Source: Frigoribacterium sp. CFBP 13712 (GTDB lineage Bacteria > Actinomycetota > Actinomycetes > Actinomycetales > Microbacteriaceae). Taken from it: a stretch of DNA of 62,690 nucleotides. The DNA lies in contig NZ_JACYVH010000008.1 of the NCBI RefSeq assembly GCF_014842255.1, positions 1 to 62,690 on the forward strand, given 5' to 3'. The notes under the pieces are model-generated. The model did no database searches. It was not told the origin of the DNA and saw only the letters and a list, made by a program, of their open reading frames with translations. Positions 32,526-42,028 of the stretch are shown here, in pieces (within the stretch, counting starts at the first letter, position 1; the number at the start of each line of letters is the position of its first letter). The position numbers and the translations under genes are program-made.

Positions 32526-35186
32526 TCAGCCGGTGTTCTGCAGGCCGGCGGCGATCCCGTTCACGGTGAGCAGCAGGAGGCGGTGGTCGGCGTCGGCCGG
32601 GTCGCCGCCGCCGTTCACGCGAATCGACCGGAGCGCCCGCAGCTGCAGCAGCGACAGCGCGTCGACGTACGGGCTGCGCAGACGCACCGAGCGGCTCAGC
32701 ACCGGGCGCCCGTCGAGCACCTCGGCGTGCTTGCTGACCTTCAGCACCCACTCGCGGGTGAGCGCCATCTCGTCGAGCACGGCTCCGGCGAGGTCGTCGC
32801 GCTCGGCCAGCCCGAGGTACTCGCGGGCGATGTGGCCGTCGGTCTTCGCGAGCGACAGCTCGACGTTCTTCACCATCGTGCGGAACAGCGGCCACGTCTT
32901 GTACGCATCGCGCAGCAGGTCGACGTCGCCGACGGCCGCGAGGGCCGAGCCGAGTCCGTACCAGCCGGCCAGGTTGATGCGGGCCTGGGTCCAGGCGAAC
33001 ACCCACGGAATCGCCCGCAGATCCTCGAGCGACTCGACCGACAGCCCACGGCGGGCCGGGCGTGAGCCGAGTGCGAGCAGGCCGACCTCCTCCATCGGGG
33101 TGACGGCGGCGAACCAAGACGCGAAGCCCTCGGCCTTGACCAGTCTGAAGAAGGTCGCCCGCGACGCCTCGTCCATCGTGGCGACCACGTCGGCGAAGCG
33201 GGTGGCGGCCTCGGCGTTCTCGGCCTCGTTCGACGGGCTCGACGCCAGCAGCGTCGCGGCGGCCATCTGCTCGAGGTGCCGGGCGCCGATCGCCTGATTG
33301 CCGTACTGGGCGACGATGACCTCGCCCTGCTCGGTGATCTTGAAGCGCCCGTCGACCGAGTGCGGCGGCTGGGCCAGCACGGCCTCGTTCGCCGGCCCGC
33401 CGCCGCGACCGAGGGCCCCGCCCCGACCGTGGAAGAGCGTCAGCGTGATGTCGTTCGCGGCCGCCCAGTCGGCGATGCGCGCCTGCGCGTCGTACAGGGC
33501 GAAGGTGGCCGACACCGGCCCGACGTCCTTCGACGAGTCGGAGTAGCCGAGCATCACCTCGAGGCGGCGCCCCGTCTCGGAGAGGCGACGCTGCACGACC
33601 TCGGTGCCCAGCGCCTCCTCGAGGATGCGCGTGCTCGCCTCGAGGTCGGCGAACGTCTCGAACAGCGGCACCACGTCGAGCACGGGCGCGGCCTGTGCCG
33701 ACCCGAGGGCGTACGCGGCGAGCTCGTGCACGTTCGCGAGATCGGCGGACGACTGCGTGAACGACACGATGTAGCGGGAGGCGGCGCGGACCCCGTAGCG
33801 CACCTGCAGATCTTTGATGGTGCGGAAGACGGCGAGGACCTCGTCGGTCATCGGGCTCGTCTCGCCCCCGGCGCGCAGCTCGGCGAGCGCCGTGCGGTGC
33901 ACCTGCGAGTGCTGACGGACCTCGAGCTCGGCGAGGTGGAACCCGAAGGTCTCGACCTGCCAGACGAGGCCCTGCAGCTCGCCGTTCGCGGCACGGTGCG
34001 CACCGGCCGCACGCAGCGAGTGCTGCACCACACGGAGGTCGGCGAGCAGCTGCTCGGGCGCGTCGTAGCCGAGCGGGTCGCCGTCGCGACGCGTGGCCTC
34101 GATGCGCGCCGCGACGAAGAGCAGCACGCGGCGGTGGGTCTCGTTCGGCGAGCGGACACCGATGCTCGACGCGAGCTCGGGGTCGAGGGCCCGCTGCGCG
34201 TCGGCGAGGGCGATCAGCGTCGCATCGGCGGGCGTGTCGGCCTCGTCGAGGGTGAGGGTGGCGCCCACGCGGGATGCGGCCCGGTGCAGCCCGAGCAGCA
34301 CGTGCTCGGCCGCGATGTCGGCGGCCTGGCGGGTGACCTCGGCGGTGACGTGCGGGTTGCCGTCGCGGTCTCCGCCGATCCAGCTGCCGAGTCGGAGGAA
34401 CGCGGGGGCGACGGCGGGTTCGCGGCCGGCCCGGTCGCCGAGGAGGCGGTCGTCGAGCAGGCGGTACACCTGCGGCACGATCTCGAACAGGGTCTGGTCG
34501 AAGACGCTCATCGCCGTGCGCACCTCGTCGAGCGGGGTGGGGCGCGTGGTGCGGAGCGGCGATGTGCGCCAGAGCGTGTCGACCTCTTCGAGCAGGCGGC
34601 GCTCGGCCTCGGCGACGGCGATGTCGTTCTGCAGCCGGTCGCGCTCGTCCATCAGGTCGCTGATGCGACGGATGGTCGACGCGACGGCGCGGCGCCGAGC
34701 CTCGGTGGGGTGCGCCGTCAGCACGGGGTGGAACCGCAGATCGCTGAGGCGCTTCGAGGCCTCGTCGGCGCCGACCTCGGCGACGAGCTGCTGCAGCGTG
34801 TCGGCGACCGAGTCGGAGGCGGTGCGCTGGGCGCTGCCACGGCGACGCAGCACGCGCACGCGGTGGTGCTCTTCTGCGAGGTTGCTGAGGTGGAAGTAGC
34901 AGGTGAACGCCCGGGCGACCTGCTCGGCGCGCTCCTGGTCGAGACCGTCGACGATGGTCTGCGCGTCGTCGAGCGAGGCCCCGCCCGCCCCCTCGTACGC
35001 GGCGATGACGGCGGCGCGCACCGCCTCCACGTCGCGGAAGAGGTCGTCGGAGCCGGACTCGCGCAGCACCCTGCCGAGCAGGCTGCCGAGGAAGCTCACG
35101 TCGCCGCGCAGGTCGCCGTCGACGGCCCCGCGGATGTCGTCACGGCTGCTGCCGTCGGCACGTCTCGATGTCTCGATGTCGGTCAC
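32526..35186 (-). CDS. ppc: Phosphoenolpyruvate carboxylase
   Basis: 886 aa. It fixes bicarbonate onto PEP to make oxaloacetate and refill the TCA cycle. Catalytic regions are intact: FHPVLTAHPTEARRRAV (His), TLFHGRGGALGRGGGPANE (glycine-rich loop), SDSSKDVGP, and the canonical C-terminus LQNTG. GTG 35186 is chosen, since the frame upstream to 35225 runs through non-coding repeat. It ends near the inverted repeat at 32426. The 247-bp gap upstream holds a 64-nt palindrome and a hexamer array. Confidence 0.97.
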   Translation of the reverse strand: MTDIETSRRADGSSRDDIRGAVDGDLRGDVSFLGSLLGRVLRESGSDDLFRDVEAVRAAVIAAYEGAGGASLDDAQTIVDGLDQERAEQVARAFTCYFHLSNLAEEHHRVRVLRRRGSAQRTASDSVADTLQQLVAEVGADEASKRLSDLRFHPVLTAHPTEARRRAVASTIRRISDLMDERDRLQNDIAVAEAERRLLEEVDTLWRTSPLRTTRPTPLDEVRTAMSVFDQTLFEIVPQVYRLLDDRLLGDRAGREPAVAPAFLRLGSWIGGDRDGNPHVTAEVTRQAADIAAEHVLLGLHRAASRVGATLTLDEADTPADATLIALADAQRALDPELASSIGVRSPNETHRRVLLFVAARIEATRRDGDPLGYDAPEQLLADLRVVQHSLRAAGAHRAANGELQGLVWQVETFGFHLAELEVRQHSQVHRTALAELRAGGETSPMTDEVLAVFRTIKDLQVRYGVRAASRYIVSFTQSSADLANVHELAAYALGSAQAAPVLDVVPLFETFADLEASTRILEEALGTEVVQRRLSETGRRLEVMLGYSDSSKDVGPVSATFALYDAQARIADWAAANDITLTLFHGRGGALGRGGGPANEAVLAQPPHSVDGRFKITEQGEVIVAQYGNQAIGARHLEQMAAATLLASSPSNEAENAEAATRFADVVATMDEASRATFFRLVKAEGFASWFAAVTPMEEVGLLALGSRPARRGLSVESLEDLRAIPWVFAWTQARINLAGWYGLGSALAAVGDVDLLRDAYKTWPLFRTMVKNVELSLAKTDGHIAREYLGLAERDDLAGAVLDEMALTREWVLKVSKHAEVLDGRPVLSRSVRLRSPYVDALSLLQLRALRSIRVNGGGDPADADHRLLLLTVNGIAAGLQNTG

Positions 35187-35270
35187 GGCCCCATTGTGGA
35201 CGATGCGGGGGCGTGTGACGCACACCGCGCCTCCTCGGCTCGTCTCGGGTTCGCTCGGCGTCGCGGCGTG

Positions 35271-35334
35271 CGGCGGGTCCGTGTCATCCGTGGCGGGTCA
35301 GCGCTGACCCGCCGCGGATGACGGGAACCCGCCG
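35271..35334. repeat. 64-nt palindrome, copy 1
   Basis: Centred on GGGTCAGCGCTGACCC, with outer arms CGGCGGGT/ACCCGCCG and middle arms GTCATCCG/CGGATGAC. About 59 of 64 positions pair. It lies between lldD (downstream end) and ppc (start), both on the minus strand. Confidence 0.9.
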
Positions 35335-35340
35335 AAGGCC

Positions 35341-35433
35341 GAGGCACGGGCACGAGCGCAGGCACGAGCACGGGCACGGGCACGAGCACGGGCGCGGGCA
35401 CGGGCACGGGCACGGGCACGCTCACGCTCACGC
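35341..35433. repeat. Hexamer array, GCACGG/GCACGA units
   Basis: About 15 units of GGCACG with variants GAGCAC, GGCGCG and CTCACG run from 35341 up to the lldD stop codon at 35434. The last units (CACGCT) diverge toward the coding end. Looks like replication slippage in the 3' flank of lldD. There is nothing else in this gap apart from the palindrome and a dispersed-repeat copy at about 35226. Confidence 0.8.
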
Positions 35434-36672
35434 TCAGCCGCGGACGCGGGGCACGAGCCGCTCGAGCTGCGTGACGTGCTTCGGCTCGAGCTCGTCGAGC
35501 GAGTTCACCCCGAGGAGGCGCATCGTGCGGGCGATCTCGACCGACAGGATCTCGATGGCCCGGTCCACCCCCTCGCGTCCGCCGGCCATGAGCCCGTACA
35601 GGTACGCCCGCCCGATCAGCGTGAAGCGCGCGCCGAGGGCGACCGCGGCCACGATGTCGGCGCCCGACATGATGCCCGTGTCGAGGTGCACCTCGGTGTC
35701 GCCGCCGACCTCGCGGACGACGTCGGGCAGCAGGTGGAACGGGATCGGCGCCCGGTCGAGCTGACGCCCGCCGTGGTTCGACAGGATGAGCGCGTCCACC
35801 CCGAGGTCGGTCACCCGCCGGGCGTCGTCGACGGTCTGCACGCCCTTGACGACGAGCTTGCCGGGCCACTGCGACTTGATCCACGCGAGGTCGTCGTAGG
35901 TCACGGTCGGGTCGAACATCGTGTTGAGCAGCTCGGCGACGGTGCCCGACCAGCGGTCGAGCGAGGCGAACGCGAGCGGCTCGGTGGTGAGGAAGTCGAC
36001 CCACCACCACGGGCGCGGCAGCGCGTCGATGATCGTCTTGGGCGTCAGCGACGGCGGGATCGTCATGCCGTTGCGCGAGTCGCGGAGCCGCGCACCCGCC
36101 ACCGGCACGTCGACGGTCACCAGCAGAGTGTCGAACCCGGCCGCGGCGGCCCGGTCGACGAGGGCCATCGAGCGGTCGCGGTCCTTCCACATGTAGAGCT
36201 GGAACCAGTTGCGGCCGTCCGGGGCCGCCTCGGCGACGTCCTCCACCGACGCGGTGCCCATCGTCGAGAGGCTGAACGGGATGCCGGCCGCCGCGGCCGC
36301 CGCCGCCCCGGCCTTCTCGCCCTCGGTCTGCATCATGCGGGTGAACCCTGTCGGCGCGATGCCGAACGGCTGCTCGACCCGTTTACCCAGCACGTCCCAG
36401 CCGGTGTCGACCGTGGCGACGTCGTGCAGGATCGCCGGGTTGAACTGCACGTCGCGGAACGCCTGCCTCGCCCGCCGCAGCGAGATCTCGGCCTCGGCGG
36501 AGCCGTCGGTGTAGTCGAACGCGGCCGTCGGCGTGCGGCGCTTCGCGATCCGCCGCAGATCTTCGATCGTGAGCGCCTCGCGCAGCCGCTTGGCCTTGAG
36601 GTCGAACGTCGGCCTCTTGAACTGCATCAGCGGCGCGAGGTCGTGGAGGTTCGGGATTCTGCGGTCGACCAT
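35434..36672 (-). CDS. lldD: L-lactate dehydrogenase (FMN, alpha-hydroxy-acid oxidising)
   Basis: 412 aa FMN enzyme that oxidises L-lactate to pyruvate at the membrane. FMN and active-site motifs: [31 protein letters not shown], and [17 protein letters not shown] with the catalytic His-Gly-Gly-Arg. ATG 36672 has AAAGGA seven bases upstream. It lies 31 bp after rhaB in the same direction, so it is probably the last gene of the rhamnose operon. That makes sense because rhamnose breakdown yields L-lactaldehyde, which the RhaD fusion can oxidise to L-lactate. Confidence 0.93.
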   Translation of the reverse strand: MVDRRIPNLHDLAPLMQFKRPTFDLKAKRLREALTIEDLRRIAKRRTPTAAFDYTDGSAEAEISLRRARQAFRDVQFNPAILHDVATVDTGWDVLGKRVEQPFGIAPTGFTRMMQTEGEKAGAAAAAAAGIPFSLSTMGTASVEDVAEAAPDGRNWFQLYMWKDRDRSMALVDRAAAAGFDTLLVTVDVPVAGARLRDSRNGMTIPPSLTPKTIIDALPRPWWWVDFLTTEPLAFASLDRWSGTVAELLNTMFDPTVTYDDLAWIKSQWPGKLVVKGVQTVDDARRVTDLGVDALILSNHGGRQLDRAPIPFHLLPDVVREVGGDTEVHLDTGIMSGADIVAAVALGARFTLIGRAYLYGLMAGGREGVDRAIEILSVEIARTMRLLGVNSLDELEPKHVTQLERLVPRVRG

Positions 36673-36703
36673 GGTGGTCCTTTCGAGAGGAGCGTGAGGG
36701 AGT

Positions 36704-38212
36704 TCAGGAGGCGCGCGACGGCACCCGGGGCAGGTATCTGACGGGAGCGGACGACGCCGAGACCAGGGCCCGCAGCGCCTCGAGCGACGACGACGGGTCG
36801 ACGATGCCGACCGCGCGGGCCTGCACGAGGATGTTCCCGAGCGCGGTGGCCTCGACCGGCCCGGCGAGCACGGTGCAGCCCGTCCGGTCGGCCGTGAGCT
36901 GGCAGAGCAGCGCGTTCTGCGACCCGCCGCCGACGACGTGCACGGTCCGGATGCGGCGGCCCGAGAGGCGTTCGGCGTCGCGCAGGGTCTCGGCGTAGGC
37001 GGCGGCCAGCGACTCGAGGATGCTGCGCACCACCTCGGCCCTCCCCCGCGGCGGCTCGACGTCGTGCTCGACGCACCAGGCCCCGATGCGCGCGGGCATG
37101 TCGCCGGGCGGCGCGAAGCGCTGGTCGGTGGCGTCGAAGACCGGGACCGCGCGGGTGACGTCGGCCGCCTCGGCGAGCAGGGCGGCGAGGTCGCTGCTGC
37201 GCTCGGCGGCCGTGGCCCCCGCGCCGTCCCAGGTGCGCATCGACTCGCTCAGCAGCCACAGCCCCGACACGTTCTTCAGGAACCGGGTGCGGCCGTCGAC
37301 CCCGCCCTCGTTGGTGAACCCCGCGAGGCGCGCCTCGTCGGTGACGAGGGGTGCGGGGAGCTCGAGCCCGACGAGCGACCAGGTGCCGCTCGAGACGTAG
37401 GCCGCGTCGTCGCCGGCGAGCGGCACGCCGACCACGGCCGAGGCGGTGTCGTGCGACCCGACGGCCGTGACCCCGAGCGACGTCGGCGCCCCGATCGCCG
37501 AGGCGACCGACGGCAGCAGCGGGCCGAGGGCGGCACCGGGTTCGACGAGCGGGGCGAAGAGATCGAGGGGGACGCCGACGCGGTTCATCAGATCGACGTC
37601 GAAGGCCCGCTCGACGGGCGACAGCAGCCCGGTGGTCGACGCGTTGGTCGACTCGGTCGCCGCCACCCCGGTCAGCCACCACGAGAAGAGGTCGGGCACG
37701 AGCAGGGCGCGGTCGGCGAGGGCCAGGGTTCCGGAGGCGCGATCGGCCGCCAGCTGGAACACCGTGTTGAACGGCAGATGCTGCAGCCCCGCCCGCGTGA
37801 ACAGCTCACGGGGCGACACCGCGGCGTGCACCGCCTCGACCCCCGCCGCGGTGCGCCCGTCGCGGTAGTGGTACGGCGCACCGAGCAGCCGGCCGTCGCG
37901 GAGCAGCGCGTAGTCGACCGCCCACGAGTCGACCCCGATCGACCGCAGCCCCGGCTCGTCGCGCACGGCGGCGGCCAGCCCCGCGGTGACGGACCGCCAG
38001 AGCCCGAGGACGTCCCAGTGCAGACCGACACCGTGCAGACCGAGACGACCCGCGCCTCCTTCGGGGACGGTCACGGGGTCGTTCGCGAATCGGGCCACCG
38101 GACGCAGCCGGACCCCGTCGCGGTCGACCCGGCCGAGCATGACCCGACCGCTCGTGGCGCCGAGGTCGACCGCGGCGACCGTGCCGCCGCCCATCGGGGA
38201 TCTGGTCGTCAT
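36704..38212 (-). CDS. rhaB: Rhamnulokinase
   Basis: 502 aa FGGY kinase that phosphorylates L-rhamnulose to L-rhamnulose 1-phosphate. ATP-grasp hexokinase-fold motifs: [58 protein letters not shown]. Its place 7 bp after rhaD and before lldD sets the substrate. A dispersed-repeat copy (38046-38060) encodes EGGAGRLG in a variable loop near residue 52. The final residues (SRAS) lie in another shortened copy. Confidence 0.95.
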   Translation of the reverse strand: MTTRSPMGGGTVAAVDLGATSGRVMLGRVDRDGVRLRPVARFANDPVTVPEGGAGRLGLHGVGLHWDVLGLWRSVTAGLAAAVRDEPGLRSIGVDSWAVDYALLRDGRLLGAPYHYRDGRTAAGVEAVHAAVSPRELFTRAGLQHLPFNTVFQLAADRASGTLALADRALLVPDLFSWWLTGVAATESTNASTTGLLSPVERAFDVDLMNRVGVPLDLFAPLVEPGAALGPLLPSVASAIGAPTSLGVTAVGSHDTASAVVGVPLAGDDAAYVSSGTWSLVGLELPAPLVTDEARLAGFTNEGGVDGRTRFLKNVSGLWLLSESMRTWDGAGATAAERSSDLAALLAEAADVTRAVPVFDATDQRFAPPGDMPARIGAWCVEHDVEPPRGRAEVVRSILESLAAAYAETLRDAERLSGRRIRTVHVVGGGSQNALLCQLTADRTGCTVLAGPVEATALGNILVQARAVGIVDPSSSLEALRALVSASSAPVRYLPRVPSRAS

Positions 38213-38219
38213 CGTCGGC

Positions 38220-40289
38220 TCAGCGGAGGAAGGCCGCGGCGACGCCCGCGTCGACCGGCACGTGCAGCCCGGTCGTGTGCGAGAAGTCGCTCGTGCAGAT
38301 GGCGAAGACGGCGGCGGCGACGTTCTCGGGCACGACCTCGCGCTTGAGGATCGTGCGCTGGGCGTAGAAGGCCCCGAGATCCTGCTCGTCGATGCCGTAG
38401 GTCGCGGCCCGGTTGGCGCCCCAGCCGCTGGCGAAGATGCCCGACCCGCGAACGACGCCGTCGGGGTTGATGCCGTTGACCCGGATGCCGTGCTCGCCCA
38501 GCTCGGCCGCGAGCAGCCGCACCTGGTGGGCCTGGTCGGCTTTCGTGGCGCTGTAGGCGATGTTGTTCGGGCCGGCGAAGACGGAGTTCTTCGACGAGAT
38601 GTAGACGATGTCGCCGCCGAGCCCCTGGTCGACGAGCACGCGCGCGGCGTTCTTCGCCACGAGGAACGACCCCTTGGCCATGACGTCGTGCTGGAGATCC
38701 CAGTCGGCCTCGGTCGTGTCGAAGAGCGACTTCGACAGGCTGAGCCCGGCGTTGTTGACGACGAGGTCGAGACCGCCGAAGGCCAGCAGCACCTCGTCGA
38801 TCGAGGCCTTGACGGCCGCCTCGTCGCTCACGTCGGCCGCGACGCCACGTGCCACGTCGGGCCCGCCGATCTCGGCCGCCGCGGCCTGCGCCTTCTCGAG
38901 ATCGAGGTCGGCGATGACGACGCAGGCCCCCTCGGCGGCGAGGCGCGTGGCGATGGCCTTGCCGATGCCCGAGGCGGCGCCGGTGACGAGCGCGATGCGG
39001 GTCGCGAGGCGCTTCGGGGCCGGGAGGCGACGCAGCTTGGCCTCTTCGAGCGCCCAGTACTCGATGCGGAACTTCTCGGCCTCGTCGATCGGAGCGTAGG
39101 TCGAGAGCCCCTCGGCGCCGCGCATGACGTTGATCGCGTTGATGTAGAACTCGCCGGCGACCCGGGCGGTCTGCGCGTCTTTGCCGAACGAGAGCATGCC
39201 GACGCCGGGCACGAGCACGATGAGCGGGTCGGCCCCGCGGATCGCCGGGCTGTCGGGGGTCGCGTGCCGGTCGTAGTAGGCCTGGTAGTCGAGGCGGTAC
39301 TGCTCGTGCAGCTCGCGGAGGCGCGCGATGGACTGCTCGACGGAGGCGGTGGCGGGCAGGTCGAGCAGCAGCGGCGTGACCTTCGTGCGGAGGAAGTGGT
39401 CGGGGCAGCTGGTGCCGAGGGCGGCCAGCCGCGGATGCTCGGCGCTCGACAGGAACTCGAGCACGGCGGGGTCGTCGCTGAAGTGCCCGACCTGCGGGGC
39501 GTCGTGCGAGGCCAGCCCGCGGATCGTCGGGGCGAGCGCGGCAGCACGGGCGCGACGTTCGGCCTCGGGCAGGGCCGCGTAGCCGTCGAGAGCGGGGCCG
39601 AACGGGTCGGCCCGCGAGTGCTCGGCGATGTGCGCCTCGGCCGTCTCGATGATCCAGCGCGAGTTGGCCTCGGCCTCGTCGCTCGTGTCGCCCCAGGCGG
39701 TGATGCCGTGACCGCCGAGGATCGTGCCGATCGCGTCGGGGTTGTCGGCCTTGATCGCGGCGATGTCGAGCCCGAGCTGCCAGCCCGGTCGGCGCCACGG
39801 CACCCAGACGACGCGCCCGCCGAAGATCTCGGCGGTGAGGCGCTCGCCGTCGGCGGCGGTCGCGATGGCGATGCCGCTGTCAGGATGCAGGTGATCGACG
39901 TGCGCGGCGTCGACGAGACCGTGCATGGCCGTGTCGATCGAGGGTGCCGCTCCCCCTTTGCCGTGCAAGGCGTAGTCGAACGCGGCGACCATCTCGTCTT
40001 CGTGCTCGGGGCCCCGGTAGACGTTCGCGAGACCGCGCAGCCGGTCGAGCCGCAGCACCGCGAGGCCCTGCTCGGTGAGCGTGCCCAGGTCGCCGCCGCT
40101 GCCCTTCACCCAGAGGAGCTCGACGGGCTCGCCCGTGGCCGGGTCGGTCGCGGTGCCCTTGGCCGAGGTGTTGCCGCCGGCGTAGTTCGTCACGCGCGGG
40201 TCGGCGCCGAGCCGGTTGCTGCGCGCGATCAGGTCGGCCGCGGCGGCGGGGGTCGTGCTGGTGGACGAGGAGGTGCGGGTCTGGTTCAT
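38220..40289 (-). CDS. rhaD: Bifunctional rhamnulose-1-phosphate aldolase / lactaldehyde dehydrogenase
   Basis: 689 aa fusion common in actinobacteria and Bacillus. Residues about 20-410 are a class II aldolase (HLHPDSGIAIATAADGE with zinc-binding His, GHGITAWGDTSDEA). Residues about 425-689 are a short-chain dehydrogenase (VTGAASGIGKAIATRLA, NNAG, YSATKADQAHQ with Tyr-x3-Lys). The aldolase makes dihydroxyacetone phosphate and L-lactaldehyde; the dehydrogenase part should oxidise the aldehyde to L-lactate. Start ATG 40289 lies 45 bp after rhaI. Confidence 0.95.
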   Translation of the reverse strand: MNQTRTSSSTSTTPAAAADLIARSNRLGADPRVTNYAGGNTSAKGTATDPATGEPVELLWVKGSGGDLGTLTEQGLAVLRLDRLRGLANVYRGPEHEDEMVAAFDYALHGKGGAAPSIDTAMHGLVDAAHVDHLHPDSGIAIATAADGERLTAEIFGGRVVWVPWRRPGWQLGLDIAAIKADNPDAIGTILGGHGITAWGDTSDEAEANSRWIIETAEAHIAEHSRADPFGPALDGYAALPEAERRARAAALAPTIRGLASHDAPQVGHFSDDPAVLEFLSSAEHPRLAALGTSCPDHFLRTKVTPLLLDLPATASVEQSIARLRELHEQYRLDYQAYYDRHATPDSPAIRGADPLIVLVPGVGMLSFGKDAQTARVAGEFYINAINVMRGAEGLSTYAPIDEAEKFRIEYWALEEAKLRRLPAPKRLATRIALVTGAASGIGKAIATRLAAEGACVVIADLDLEKAQAAAAEIGGPDVARGVAADVSDEAAVKASIDEVLLAFGGLDLVVNNAGLSLSKSLFDTTEADWDLQHDVMAKGSFLVAKNAARVLVDQGLGGDIVYISSKNSVFAGPNNIAYSATKADQAHQVRLLAAELGEHGIRVNGINPDGVVRGSGIFASGWGANRAATYGIDEQDLGAFYAQRTILKREVVPENVAAAVFAICTSDFSHTTGLHVPVDAGVAAAFLR

Positions 40290-40334
40290 GGGTCCGTTCT
40301 CGGTTCGCAGAGGAGGGGCGGGGACGATCGCGGC

Positions 40335-41498
40335 TCAGGTCCAGCTGAGCTGGGTGCCGCCGGCGCGCTCGTCGGCGAGGCGCTCTTGAGTGCCGCTCGC
40401 CAGGTACGCCGCCATCGGGTCGCGGGGCAGACCCCGGCCCTCGCGCCAGTCGGCGAGGGCGGGGCGGACGTCGGTGTAGAAGGCGTCCATCAGCACGGCG
40501 TTGGCGCCGAGCACGTCGTGGGCGGCGCGGGCGGAGTCGAGCGCGGGCCGGTCGACGAGCAGCGCCCGCGCCGTCATCTCTTGCACGTTGAGCACGCTGC
40601 GGATCTGGCCGGGGATCTTGTCCTCGACGTTGTGGCACTGGTCGAGCATGAACTGCACCGGCGAGCCGACCTCGAGCCCGCCGCCGTCGACGACCTCGAA
40701 CAGGATGCGGAACAGCTGGAACGGATCGGCCGCGCCGACGATCAGGTCGTCGTCGGCGTAGAAGCGCGAGTTGAAGTCGAACGAGCCGAGCTTGCCGAGG
40801 CGCAGCAGCTGCATGACGATGAACTCGATGTTGGTGCCCGGGGCGTGGTGCCCGGTGTCGAGGCAGGTCAGAGCCTGGTCGCCGAGGGCGCTCACCTGGG
40901 CGTAGCTGGTGCCCCAGTCGGGCACGTCGGTGTGATAGAAAGCCGGCTCGAAGAACTTGTACTCGAGCACGAGCCGCTGCTCGGGGTCGAGCCCGGCGTA
41001 GATCTCGGCCAGCGACTCGGCGAGGTGGTCCTGACGCTGACGCAGACTGTCTTGACCGGGGTAGTTGGTGCCGTCGGCGAGCCAGATCTTGAGGTCGCGC
41101 GAGCCGGTCTCGCGCATGATCTCGAGGCAGCGCAGGTGGTGGTCGATCGCCTTGCGTCGCACGGCGGCGTCGCTGTGCGCCAGGCTGCCGAACTTGTACG
41201 CCTCGTCTTGGAAGGTGTTCGAGTTGACCGTGCCGAGCGCGACGCCGTGGTCGGCGGCGAACGACCGCAGGGCGGTGAAGTCGCTCACCTCGTCCCAGGG
41301 GATGTGCAGGGCGACGCTCGGGGCGAGCCCGGTGTACTCGTGCACGGTCGCCGCGTCGGCGATCTTCTCCTCGGCGCTTCGCGGGGTGCCCGGGGTGCCG
41401 AACACCTTGAACCGGGTGCCCGAGTTGCCGAAGGCCCAGCTGGGCAGCTCGATCGCCTGACGCTCGAGCGTGGGGGCGATGGACTCGAAGGTGGTCAT
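40335..41498 (-). CDS. rhaI: L-rhamnose isomerase
   Basis: 387 aa, RhaI type found in actinobacteria and Pseudomonas, distinct from E. coli RhaA. It converts L-rhamnose to L-rhamnulose using two metal ions. Ligand regions are KIWLADGTNYPGQDS, VLEYKFFEPAFYHTD, CLDTGHHAPGTNIE and FDFNSRFYADDD. Its ATG overlaps the mutarotase stop (ATGA). It is the second gene of the catabolic operon. Confidence 0.96.
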   Translation of the reverse strand: MTTFESIAPTLERQAIELPSWAFGNSGTRFKVFGTPGTPRSAEEKIADAATVHEYTGLAPSVALHIPWDEVSDFTALRSFAADHGVALGTVNSNTFQDEAYKFGSLAHSDAAVRRKAIDHHLRCLEIMRETGSRDLKIWLADGTNYPGQDSLRQRQDHLAESLAEIYAGLDPEQRLVLEYKFFEPAFYHTDVPDWGTSYAQVSALGDQALTCLDTGHHAPGTNIEFIVMQLLRLGKLGSFDFNSRFYADDDLIVGAADPFQLFRILFEVVDGGGLEVGSPVQFMLDQCHNVEDKIPGQIRSVLNVQEMTARALLVDRPALDSARAAHDVLGANAVLMDAFYTDVRPALADWREGRGLPRDPMAAYLASGTQERLADERAGGTQLSWT

Positions 41499-41896
41499 GA
41501 TGCTTCTTCCGTGATCGTGTCGGTGGTGGTGCGGCGGCCGGCGCCCGGCAGGCCGAGCTGCGCCTCGAGGTTGAAGACCTGGGTGAGCAGCTCGAAGCCC
41601 TCGTCGGGCGGGGTGCCGTCGAGCGAGGTGAAGAACTCGGCCATCGAGGCCTGCCAGCGGGTGTTGACGTCGGTGCGCGCCATCGCGGCCTGCGCGGCCT
41701 CGAGCGACGCGGCCTCGACGTAGCCGATCAGCAGCCCGTCGGGTGCGGCGAAGAGCGAGTAGCCGTGCCAGCCGCTGTCGTGGAGGGCCTGCAGCATCTC
41801 GGGCCAGACCTCGGCGTGGCGCCGGGTGTAGTCGGCCAGCCGCTCGGGGGCTACCTGGAGGCGGAACGCGTAGCGCTCGTGCTCGTCGGCGGTCAT
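41495..41896 (-). CDS. rhaM: L-rhamnose mutarotase
   Basis: 133 aa dimeric ferredoxin-fold enzyme that interconverts alpha- and beta-L-rhamnose. Core motifs: YAFRLQVAPERLADYTRRH, VWPEMLQALHDSGWHGYSLF. It is about 25 residues longer at the C-terminus than the usual 104-aa enzyme. ATG 41896 has GGAGAA eight bases upstream; a longer frame to 41968 would run through the operator. It opens the catabolic operon, 23 bp downstream of the LacI-type operator. Confidence 0.92.
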   Translation of the reverse strand: MTADEHERYAFRLQVAPERLADYTRRHAEVWPEMLQALHDSGWHGYSLFAAPDGLLIGYVEAASLEAAQAAMARTDVNTRWQASMAEFFTSLDGTPPDEGFELLTQVFNLEAQLGLPGAGRRTTTDTITEEAS

Positions 41897-41918
41897 CAGG
41901 ATGTTCTCCGGTTCGTCA

Positions 41919-41933
41919 TTGAATCGTTTCAAC
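41919..41933. promoter_or_regulatory. LacI-family operator of the rhamnose catabolic operon
   Basis: TTGAATCGTTTCAAC is a near-palindrome with the central CG of LacI-family operators. The 14-mer TGAATCGTTTCAAC recurs at 46988-47001 before the ABC operon and the LacI gene, so the local regulator should control both operons and itself. Confidence 0.8.
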
Positions 41934-42028
41934 AGCACGAGCGTAGCAAGCGCCGATGGCGCGGACAAGAGGGTCTCGGGGTGCGCGGGACCGCCGAGGT
42001 GGTCACCTCGACGGCCCCGCGGCGACGA

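Noticed and set aside
37986-41723. A plus-strand open frame of more than 1,200 codons opposite the rhamnose genes
   Set aside because: It is antisense to four recognised enzymes with full catalytic motifs. Its translation is Arg/Gly/Val/Asp-rich with no family similarity, the usual shadow of GC3-rich genes.
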